DNA from: JBEEJL01 sp049698095
GTDB lineage: Bacteria; Pseudomonadota; Gammaproteobacteria; Burkholderiales; JBEEJL01
Assembly (NCBI GenBank): GCA_049698095.1
Contig: JBAVXA010000041.1
Location: 1-10,065 of the forward strand
Direction of reading: 5' to 3'
DNA: 10,065 nt
Numbering within the stretch: the first letter of the stretch is position 1; the number at the start of each line of letters is the position of its first letter. Under the pieces are notes generated by a model. It made no database searches, had not been told where the DNA came from, and worked only from the letters and a program-made list of their open reading frames with translations. Shown here piece by piece: positions 1-6,167 of this stretch. The position numbers were made by a program, and so were the translations under genes.

Positions 1-304
1 CGCCGGGAGCGGCTGGCGTGACAACGGCGGGCGCGGCGGCGGGTGGCGGGGGCGGAGGAATGGCAGTGGGTTTCACGATCACGCCTTTTTCTGCCATTAC
101 CTTGATGTAACGCTCGGCGACTTTGTCCTGCGCCTTACCAAGCAATTCAGCGTCTTTTTTCGCCGTCTCGGCGGCCTTGGCTTTGGTTTCTTCAGCTTTG
201 GCTTTTTGCTCATCCGTCAACGGCGGCAATTTCGCGAATGCCGGCGCGGCGAAAATCAGCGCGGTGAACAGGACAAGCGTCTTCAGTCGAGTGGATGTCT
301 TCAT
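1..304 (-). CDS. Secreted Lys/Ala-rich helical protein with proline-rich tail (3' end beyond the window)
   Basis: The ATG at 304-302 opens a frame that stays open to the window edge, giving 101 residues without a stop. A GGGGA Shine-Dalgarno lies 6 nt upstream of the start, and only 25 bp separate it from the fdhC stop, so it is probably the next gene of the formate dehydrogenase operon. Residues 1-24 look like a Sec signal peptide (basic start, hydrophobic core, cleavage after APAFA). Residues about 30-72 are rich in Lys, Ala and Glu and should form a long charged, possibly coiled-coil helix. Residues 83-88 are six consecutive prolines, followed by an Ala/Pro/Val-rich stretch, perhaps a flexible linker. 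I see no cysteine and no cofactor motif. I do not recognise a family; a periplasmic accessory role for the dehydrogenase is inferred from position only. Confidence 0.75.
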   Translation of the reverse strand, partial: MKTSTRLKTLVLFTALIFAAPAFAKLPPLTDEQKAKAEETKAKAAETAKKDAELLGKAQDKVAERYIKVMAEKGVIVKPTAIPPPPPPAAAPAVVTPAAPG

Positions 305-329
305 GTGTGGTCCCCGTAAAATATTTTCG

Positions 330-1379
330 TCAGGCCTTGGCTTGTTGCGGCGGCGGCGTTGCGTCAGTGCCGCCGGTATCGACAGGTTTGATTTTGCCGG
401 ACTTGACGTCGTCGTACCAATATTCGTGGTGCTCTTTCGCCCATGCTTCGTCAACCACGCCGTCGCGCATGCCCTTGTATGCGCCTTCCATTCCCAAGGT
501 GCCGATGTAGATATGGCCGATCGATCCGATAATGAACAGCAGGGCGCCGACCACATGAATGATATTGGCAATCTGCATGACGCCGCGCGTCTGCGCAAAA
601 TTCGGAAAGTCGAGCACCAGGCCGGACAGGCTGACGACGATACCCAGCAATGCGAGCCCGCCCCAGAACCAGATTTTCTCGCCGGCGTTAAAGCGGTCGG
701 ACGGGACATGCTCGCCGGTCGCGAGGCCGCCGCCTTTTCTCAGCCACGTCAAATCGTGCGGCTTGAAGAAATTATCGCGTACGAAGGTAAAGAATAAGCC
801 GATGGCGCAGAGGAAAAATACCGGTCCGACAAAATTATGCAGCGTGATGCTTAGTCGCGCCAGCCATGAAAACAGCGTGTAGCCGAGAACCGGCTGCAGA
901 ATATGTTTGCCGAAAAAAAGTATCAGCCCGCTGATGCCCAGAATACTGAAACTGATCGCGGTCGCCCAATGCATGAAACGCTCGCGGTTGGAAAAACGCT
1001 GCATGATTTTTCCGGACGGCCCGTTTTTCAATTTTATCGTGCCGACTTTTTTGTAAAACATGGCAACCGCCGCCAGCATCAAGGCCACCAGAGTGCCTCC
1101 GTACAATGTGATCGGGCCGTTGCGAATCTGCCGCCACGTCAACCCTTCCGACTGGATCAGCACATTCGCTTCCGGGTTGCGCGACGTGGTGGTCATGTTG
1201 ATCGGGTCGCTCTTGCGCACCTCTTTCCACACCGGCGCGTTGTTCAGCGGCTGCTCGACTTGCTTTTGCGCCGCTTGCTTAGCCACATCCGGTGCAGTCT
1301 GCGCCAGCGCGACCGATGGCATTGCAAAACCGCCGGCCATGACGAATACAAGGGCAAGATTTTTTACTTTAGCAAACAT
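330..1379 (-). CDS. fdhC: Formate dehydrogenase cytochrome b subunit gamma (long form)
   Basis: Membrane subunit that takes electrons from FdhB through two b haems and reduces quinone. Of its 349 residues, 1-26 form a Sec-type signal ending ALA, and 27 to about 88 form an exported segment absent from E. coli FdnI (about 217 aa). A first hydrophobic segment lies at about 91-109. Four further helices follow at about 137-157, 172-198, 235-256 and 271-292. They carry His137, His181, His275 and His289, which match the four haem-ligating histidines of FdnI in order, including the 14-residue spacing of the last two. The C-terminus is charged and ends in a Pro/Gln stretch. A GAGGAGA Shine-Dalgarno at 1384-1390 supports the ATG. 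The gene lies 45 bp after the small lipoprotein gene and 25 bp before the last, partial gene. Family assignment is firm; heme ligands are assigned by pattern. Confidence 0.95.
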   Translation of the reverse strand: MFAKVKNLALVFVMAGGFAMPSVALAQTAPDVAKQAAQKQVEQPLNNAPVWKEVRKSDPINMTTTSRNPEANVLIQSEGLTWRQIRNGPITLYGGTLVALMLAAVAMFYKKVGTIKLKNGPSGKIMQRFSNRERFMHWATAISFSILGISGLILFFGKHILQPVLGYTLFSWLARLSITLHNFVGPVFFLCAIGLFFTFVRDNFFKPHDLTWLRKGGGLATGEHVPSDRFNAGEKIWFWGGLALLGIVVSLSGLVLDFPNFAQTRGVMQIANIIHVVGALLFIIGSIGHIYIGTLGMEGAYKGMRDGVVDEAWAKEHHEYWYDDVKSGKIKPVDTGGTDATPPPQQAKA

Positions 1380-1424
1380 GGAATCTCCTCACTCCTTTAC
1401 CGCGGAACTTCTTGTCTTCTGAAA

Positions 1425-1652
1425 TTAATTTGTCCGCTTGTATTCGTTCTGGTTCTCACTGCGAGCCTTGAGGTCGTTTTCCCAGGCTTCTTTATTATTG
1501 GCGTATTTGGCGTTGTTCCAGGGTTGCGCGTCTTCCTTGCCCTGGTATTTGCCTTGTTTGTAAGTTGTCACCTGAGCGCGCTCACACGCGCTCAGCAGGG
1601 TTGCCGACAACAGGCAGCCGAGCAGAACCATCATGGATTTTTTGGCGATCAC
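1425..1652 (-). CDS. Small lipoprotein of the formate dehydrogenase operon, GTG start
   Basis: This 75-residue protein starts with GTG at 1652-1650, which overlaps the TGA of fdhB as GTGA. A GGAGG Shine-Dalgarno sits 6 nt upstream. The longer frame beginning at 1727 lies inside fdhB and lacks a signal. Residues 4-22 form a lipoprotein signal with lipobox LSAC, so Cys23 would be lipidated. Glu at the next position does not match the Asp inner-membrane retention signal, which suggests outer-membrane targeting. The mature part (about 53 residues) is hydrophilic, with YKQGKYQGK (residues 31-39), QPWNN (43-47) and QNEYKR near the end. There is no metal or haem motif. From memory, similar YKQGKYQGK lipoproteins occur beside periplasmic oxidoreductase genes in betaproteobacteria, but their function is not known to me. 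Overlap with fdhB implies translational coupling and a role tied to the complex. Confidence 0.85.
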   Translation of the reverse strand: MIAKKSMMVLLGCLLSATLLSACERAQVTTYKQGKYQGKEDAQPWNNAKYANNKEAWENDLKARSENQNEYKRTN

Positions 1653-2281
1653 GATTTTCCTCCGGGCGCGGGGGCAGCGGGTTGTTTCGCACCGTCCGGC
1701 TTGGCATAAGCTGTCGACCAGCCCCATACTTCGCTGCCTTTGCCGCGGGTGGTGACGCGCTCGCGGTAGATGTTCGCGAGTTCATCGCCGTCGCCGGCGA
1801 GCAGTGCCTTGGTGGAACACATTTCGGCGCAGGCCGGCAGCTTGCCTTCAGCCAGGCGATTGCGTCCGTATTTTTCAAATTCCACTTTGCTGCCGTCGGC
1901 TTCCGGCCCGCCGGCGCAGAATGTGCATTTGTCCATTTTGCCGCGCTGGCCGAATAAGCCGGTTTGCGGATATTGCGGCGCGCCGAACGGGCACGCGTAG
2001 AAGCAGTAACCGCAACCGATGCACAAATCCTTGTCGTGCAGCACGACGCCCTGCTCGGTCTTGTAAAAACAATCCACCGGACAAACTGCCATGCACGGCG
2101 CGTCCGAGCAGTGCATGCAGGCGACGGAAATCGAACGCTCGCCCGGCACGCCGTCATTAATAGTAACCACGCGCCGGCGGTTCACGCCCCACGGCACTTC
2201 GTGCTCCTGCTTGCACGCAGTCACGCATCCGTTACATTCGATGCAGCGTTCTGCATCACAAAGAAATTTCATTCGGGCCAT
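1649..2281 (-). CDS. fdhB: Formate dehydrogenase iron-sulfur subunit beta, four [4Fe-4S] clusters
   Basis: Electron-transfer subunit between the FdhA active site and the FdhC haems. The 210 residues contain four cysteine quartets typical of DMSO reductase-family ferredoxin subunits: 13/16/19/23, 55/58/63/67, 87/90/93/97 and 119/122/151/155. Cys8 and Cys71 are extra. Unlike E. coli FdnH (294 aa) there is no C-terminal transmembrane anchor; the tail is Ala/Pro/Gly/Lys-rich. It has no signal peptide, so it is expected to be exported together with FdhA as a folded partner on FdhA's Tat signal. The ATG is preceded by GAGGAG. It lies 22 bp after the fdhA stop and overlaps the next gene by 4 bp (GTGA). 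The fold and role are secure. NrfC/PsrB-type subunits look similar, but the neighbours decide for formate dehydrogenase. Confidence 0.96.
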   Translation of the reverse strand: MARMKFLCDAERCIECNGCVTACKQEHEVPWGVNRRRVVTINDGVPGERSISVACMHCSDAPCMAVCPVDCFYKTEQGVVLHDKDLCIGCGYCFYACPFGAPQYPQTGLFGQRGKMDKCTFCAGGPEADGSKVEFEKYGRNRLAEGKLPACAEMCSTKALLAGDGDELANIYRERVTTRGKGSEVWGWSTAYAKPDGAKQPAAPAPGGKS

Positions 2282-2303
2282 TTTGCTCTCCTCGTCTCTA
2301 TTC

Positions 2304-5255
2304 TTACGCTGCTTTAATCTGGCAAAGCGTGGTTTTGGATTCCTGCATCATCGTCACCGAATCGTAACCGTACGTGGTGGCGGTGTTGACCGACTCGCCG
2401 CGCACGATCGGCGCAGCGCCCTCAGGATAGAACGCCAGCATGTCCTTGCCTTCGATCCAGCCAGAGAAATGGAACGGTATGAATACCACTCCCGGCGCCA
2501 CGCGATCGGTTACCTGCGCCTTCACTTTGATCTGCGCGCCGGTCGGCGACATCACCTGGATGTATTCGTTGTTGCGCACACCGCGGTCGTTGGCATCCTT
2601 CGGATTGATCTCGCAGAAGCACTCCTGCTGCAATTCAGCCAACCAGGGGTTGGAGCGGGTTTCTTCTCCGCCGCCTTCGTATTCGACCAGACGCCCGGAG
2701 GTAAGCACCAGCGGGAATTTTTTCGAATAGTCTTCTTTGCCTTGAACGGTCTTGTACAAAGTGGTGAGGCGCCAGAACGCTTTTTTGTCGTCGTGCGTCG
2801 GATACTTGGCGACCAGATCCGGGCGCGGGCTATATAAAGGTTCGCGATGAATCGGCACCGGATCCGGGAAGTTCCACACCACGGCGCGTGCCTTGGCGTT
2901 GCCGAACGGATGGCAGCCGTGTTTCATTGCGACACGGATAATGCCGCCGGAGGAATCGGTCTTCCAGTTTTTGCCTTCGGCTTTTTTCTTTTCGTCTTCG
3001 CTGAGGTCGTCCCACCAGCCGAGTTTTTTCAGCAGCACATGGTCGAATTCCGGATAACCGGTGGTCAGCTCGGCGCCCTTGGAATGCGAGCCGTCTTCCG
3101 CGAGCAGATTGATACCCTCTTTCTCCACGCCGAAGTTGGCGCGGAAGTTCCCGCCGCCTTCCATGACATGCTTGGACGTATCGTACAGGTTAGGCGAACC
3201 GGGGTGCTTGAGTTCCGGCGTGCCGTAGCAGGGCCAGGGCAGACCGTAATAATCGCCGTCGAGGACGTAGCCGGTTTCCTTGTCGATACCGCCTTTGGCG
3301 CGCAGCGTTTTCACGTCGAACACATGCTGGTTGCGCATGTGTGCCTTGAGGCGCTCGGGCGACTGGCCGGTGTAGCCGATGGTCCAGGTGCCTTTGTTGA
3401 TTTCGCGCAGGATCGATTCCGGCTCCGGCTCTTTCCACTTGCGGCCGTTGCGGTCCACATCGACCATTTTATAATTCTTCGACAACTCGGCGCCGAAGCC
3501 CATCTTTTCGGCGAACGCCTGCATGATAGTGTGATCGGGCATCGATTCGAACATCGGCTCGATGACTTTCTCGCGCCATTGCAGCGAGCGGTTTGACGCG
3601 GTGGCGGAACCGGATGTCTCGAGCTGCGTCGCCGCCGGCAACAGGTACACGCCGTCCTTGCGCACGCTCGCCGCCATCATTGCGGTGGCGGACGGATACG
3701 GATCGATGATCACCAGTGTGTCGAGTTTTTCCAGCGCCTTGAGCATGTCCTTGCCGCGCGTCTGGCTGTTCGGCGCGTGGCCCCAGAACACCATCGCGCG
3801 AATGTTGCTGTCCTGGTCGATAGTGGCATTGTCGTCGGTCACGCCGTCAATCCAGCGCGACACGGTGATGCCGGATTTTTCCATCATGCCCTGCGACGCG
3901 TATTGTTTCTTGATCCATTCGTAGTCGACGCCCCACACGGCTGCCCAGTGTTTCCACGCGCCGGCAGCGATGCCGTAATAGCCGGGCAGGGAATCCGGGT
4001 TCGGGCCGACGTCGGTCGCGCCCTGCACGTTGTCGTGGCCGCGGAAAATATTGGTCCCGCCGCCCGACACGCCGACGTTACCCAGCGCCAGCTGCAGGAT
4101 GCACGATGCGCGCACGATGGCGTTGCCGGTGGTGTGTTGCGTCTGGCCCATGCACCAGACGATCGTGCTGGGTTTGTTTTTCGCCATGGTTTCGGCGACT
4201 TTCAGCACTTCGGCTTCCGGCACACCGCAAACTTCTTCGACTTTTTCCGGCGTCCATTTGGTCATCACTTCGTCGCGCACTTTGTCCATGCCGTACACGC
4301 GATCGCTGATGTATTGCTTGTCTTCCCAGCCGTTTTTGAAAATATGGTGGACCACGCCGAACAGGAAAGCGATGTCGGAACCGGAACGGATACGCACGTA
4401 TTGATCGGCCTTGGCGGCAGTGCGTGTGAAGCGCGGGTCAACCACGATCATTTTCGCGCCCTTCTCTTTCGCGTGCAACGCATGCAGCATCGAGACCGGA
4501 TGCGCTTCCGCCGCGTTGGAGCCGATGTACATCATCGCCTTGGCGTTTTGCATATCGTTATAGGAGTTGGTCATCGCGCCGTAACCCCAGGTATTGGCCA
4601 CGCCCGCCACAGTGGTCGAGTGGCAGATGCGCGCCTGATGGTCGCAGTTGTTGGTGCCGAAGAACGAGACGAACTTGCGCATCAAATACGCCTGCTCGTT
4701 GTTGTGCTTGGAAGAACCGACCCAGTAAACCGAATCGGGGCCGCTCTCTTTTTTCAGCGCCATCAATTTGTCGCCGACTTCATTGATCGCCTGGTCCCAG
4801 GTCAACTTGGTCCATTTGCCGCCGACCAGTTTCATCGGCGTTTTCAGGCGGCGCGAATCGTGGTGCATGCCGTGCTCGCGGATCGCCGCACCTTTCGCGC
4901 AGTGCGCACCGAGATTCAGCGGCGAATCGAACGCCGGCTCCTGGCGCGTCCACACGCCGTTTTCGACTACGGCGTTGACGGTGCAGCCGACCGAGCAGTG
5001 GGTGCAAATGGTTTTCTTGATCTGCACATCGCCGGCGGCTTTTTTCTCGTCCGCCGCGCGCGCTTTGCCGACGAAGGAAAACGGCAACTGGCTGGCGAAT
5101 GCGCCGGCGCCGATGCCGAGGCCGGAACGCTTGAGGAAGGTGCGGCGATCAACGCTGGCGAAACTCGCGCCGGTAAAGCTCGATTGCCCTGCAGCGCCGC
5201 GCATCAGGCGATTGGCGCTGGCTTTTGTCGCGGAAGATTTTCTGGTGAGCATCAT
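2304..5255 (-). CDS. fdhA: Formate dehydrogenase alpha subunit, molybdopterin, Tat-exported, Cys type
   Basis: Catalytic subunit of a formate dehydrogenase-N-like enzyme, oxidising formate to CO2 at a Mo or W bis-MGD centre; 983 residues, close to FdnG (1015 aa). A twin-arginine motif DRRTFLK (Arg37-Arg38) is followed by a hydrophobic stretch and ARA cleavage near residue 67, so the enzyme acts in the periplasm. Cys84, Cys87, Cys91 and Cys119 (CxxCxxxCx27C) bind the N-terminal [4Fe-4S] cluster, and Lys121 matches the lysine between cluster and cofactor. Cys211-His212 in ARICHS is the metal-ligand pair; the position that is selenocysteine in FdnG is an ordinary Cys here. The first ATG has GAGGA 7 nt upstream, which gives about 35 residues before the Tat motif, longer than usual; Met18 is an alternative start. 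It sits 15 bp after the small Tat gene and 22 bp before fdhB. Confidence 0.97.
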   Translation of the reverse strand: MMLTRKSSATKASANRLMRGAAGQSSFTGASFASVDRRTFLKRSGLGIGAGAFASQLPFSFVGKARAADEKKAAGDVQIKKTICTHCSVGCTVNAVVENGVWTRQEPAFDSPLNLGAHCAKGAAIREHGMHHDSRRLKTPMKLVGGKWTKLTWDQAINEVGDKLMALKKESGPDSVYWVGSSKHNNEQAYLMRKFVSFFGTNNCDHQARICHSTTVAGVANTWGYGAMTNSYNDMQNAKAMMYIGSNAAEAHPVSMLHALHAKEKGAKMIVVDPRFTRTAAKADQYVRIRSGSDIAFLFGVVHHIFKNGWEDKQYISDRVYGMDKVRDEVMTKWTPEKVEEVCGVPEAEVLKVAETMAKNKPSTIVWCMGQTQHTTGNAIVRASCILQLALGNVGVSGGGTNIFRGHDNVQGATDVGPNPDSLPGYYGIAAGAWKHWAAVWGVDYEWIKKQYASQGMMEKSGITVSRWIDGVTDDNATIDQDSNIRAMVFWGHAPNSQTRGKDMLKALEKLDTLVIIDPYPSATAMMAASVRKDGVYLLPAATQLETSGSATASNRSLQWREKVIEPMFESMPDHTIMQAFAEKMGFGAELSKNYKMVDVDRNGRKWKEPEPESILREINKGTWTIGYTGQSPERLKAHMRNQHVFDVKTLRAKGGIDKETGYVLDGDYYGLPWPCYGTPELKHPGSPNLYDTSKHVMEGGGNFRANFGVEKEGINLLAEDGSHSKGAELTTGYPEFDHVLLKKLGWWDDLSEDEKKKAEGKNWKTDSSGGIIRVAMKHGCHPFGNAKARAVVWNFPDPVPIHREPLYSPRPDLVAKYPTHDDKKAFWRLTTLYKTVQGKEDYSKKFPLVLTSGRLVEYEGGGEETRSNPWLAELQQECFCEINPKDANDRGVRNNEYIQVMSPTGAQIKVKAQVTDRVAPGVVFIPFHFSGWIEGKDMLAFYPEGAAPIVRGESVNTATTYGYDSVTMMQESKTTLCQIKAA

Positions 5256-5270
5256 GATGTTGTCCTCGCG

Positions 5271-5477
5271 TTAGATGCGGGTGGTACGGTAGTAGTGCTG
5301 ATTGTGTTCGCTGAGCGTGTAGCCGCTGGATTTTTGCGCGGCGAGTTTTTCTTCCGGCGTTTTTACTTCCGGACCGACCTTGCCGGCGGTGATGGCCACC
5401 GCTGCGGCGCCTGCGCTGCCCGCGCCCAAGGCGAATAGAAACTTACGACGCGTCGTACTGGGTTTGCTATCGTTCAT
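5271..5477 (-). CDS. Formate dehydrogenase region Tat-signal small protein (FdhX-like)
   Basis: A 68-residue protein of the family described as formate dehydrogenase region TAT target (TIGR02811), which is always found just before the catalytic subunit gene. The Tat motif TRRKFLF (Arg10-Arg11) is followed by an Ala/Gly-rich hydrophobic segment (about 15-34), a Lys/Glu linker and a conserved-looking end with GYTLSEH and YYRTTRI. There are no cysteines or cofactor motifs. I chose the ATG at 5477-5475 because AGGAG stands 7 nt upstream. A TTG two codons earlier (5483) would sit almost against that Shine-Dalgarno. The gene ends 15 bp before fdhA. The role is unknown; assembly, or attachment of the FdhAB complex during Tat export, is an inference from its fixed position and its matching signal. 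Confidence 0.88.
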   Translation of the reverse strand: MNDSKPSTTRRKFLFALGAGSAGAAAVAITAGKVGPEVKTPEEKLAAQKSSGYTLSEHNQHYYRTTRI

Positions 5478-5543
5478 GATCAAACTCCTGGGATAATGAA
5501 ATTACGATAAGTATTTGTTTTTATTCAATTATTTGCCATGCCA
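5478..5543 (-). promoter_or_regulatory. AT-rich gap before the small Tat gene; possible internal promoter
   Basis: This 66-bp gap is much more AT-rich than the flanking genes and is the longest break inside the operon. On the minus strand TTGAAT (5528-5523) and TAATTT (5504-5499) are 18 bp apart and could form a weak sigma-70 promoter ahead of the structural genes. The ribosome binding site AGGAG lies at its downstream end. The gap also contains an 11-base sequence found again in the other AT-rich gap. The promoter call is weak. Confidence 0.25.
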
Positions 5544-6167
5544 TCAAGTGCCGAGAGCAAATGATTCTGTCTCTGCGGCAAAAAATACCAGCGCGAATTG
5601 TGCAACGCGCTTATAAAAATTGGCTGTCTTCGATGCGTCTACTGCCTCGAAGAACTCACGCTGCCATGATGCTACAAAATTATTAAAAAAGCTTCCTTGC
5701 AGTGCAACATCGGCAGGCGCCGTTTCAGCGTCTCCTGCCGCGAGAAAACGCATCACATCCAGCACCGCGGCGATGTGATCTTCCGCCTGGCTCGAGCCGT
5801 GATGCGCGGCCAACCCCAGCTTGATCAATTCCCCGCGCAAGGCAGCGAGAAATTGCGTGCCGTCGACGTATTGCACGTAATGCGACGCATAGGGCGACAC
5901 CTCGGACGCGCCGACGCCGACGAACAAGGTCTGGTGTTCTTCCTGCGCCCCTTCGGCAGGAATCGCGGCGGCGGCCTGTTGCAATTTATTCCACGCCAGC
6001 GCCAGCGGCGCATCATCGTCCGCGCCGATCAAGTCATCGGCACCGGCAATCGCCTGCAGCAATTTTTCGTCCGGTCCGTCTGCCAGCAGGCGCGCCAGCA
6101 GCGCGTACCAGCCCGCGCGCGCCTGGTCTTCCGCGCTGACTTGTGCATCCATGGCTTCAGCGTTCAT
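5544..6167 (-). CDS. TorD/DmsD-family molecular chaperone for the formate dehydrogenase
   Basis: Cytoplasmic redox-enzyme maturation protein of 207 residues, the usual size for the TorD family. It is mainly helical with no signal or metal motif. Family marks are EEHQTLFVG (76-84), SPYASHY (91-97) and EDHIAAVLDVMRFL (129-142), the last resembling the E(x)DH signature of TorD-like chaperones. Such proteins bind the Tat signal of a molybdoenzyme and hold it back until the cofactor is inserted. The likely client is FdhA, perhaps also the small Tat protein encoded between them. Its ATG overlaps the stop of the polyferredoxin gene (ATGA) and has no good Shine-Dalgarno, so translation is probably coupled to the upstream gene. 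The family is clear; the client is inferred from the operon. Confidence 0.9.
   Translation of the reverse strand: MNAEAMDAQVSAEDQARAGWYALLARLLADGPDEKLLQAIAGADDLIGADDDAPLALAWNKLQQAAAAIPAEGAQEEHQTLFVGVGASEVSPYASHYVQYVDGTQFLAALRGELIKLGLAAHHGSSQAEDHIAAVLDVMRFLAAGDAETAPADVALQGSFFNNFVASWQREFFEAVDASKTANFYKRVAQFALVFFAAETESFALGT

Noticed and set aside
123..797. Plus-strand open frame across the fdhC end and the last gene
   Set aside because: It covers two minus-strand genes with signal peptides, membrane helices and ribosome binding sites, and has no recognisable motif itself.
1425..1727. Longer 100-residue version of the small lipoprotein
   Set aside because: The extra N-terminus lies inside fdhB and would hide the lipoprotein signal. 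The GTG at 1652 has an ideal GGAGG and restores the signal peptide.
4623..4625. Selenocysteine at the FdhA active site
   Set aside because: The codon for residue 211 is a normal Cys codon and the frame contains no internal TGA, so no recoding is needed.
3777..5438. Plus-strand open frame of 553 codons opposite fdhA
   Set aside because: It lies antisense to the strongly supported FdhA gene. Its translation is rich in Ala, Arg, His and Val without domain marks, as expected of a mirror frame in GC-rich coding DNA.
5478..5483. TTG start two codons upstream for the small Tat protein
   Set aside because: The TTG is almost adjacent to AGGAG, too close for initiation, while the ATG at 5477 has a 7-nt spacing.
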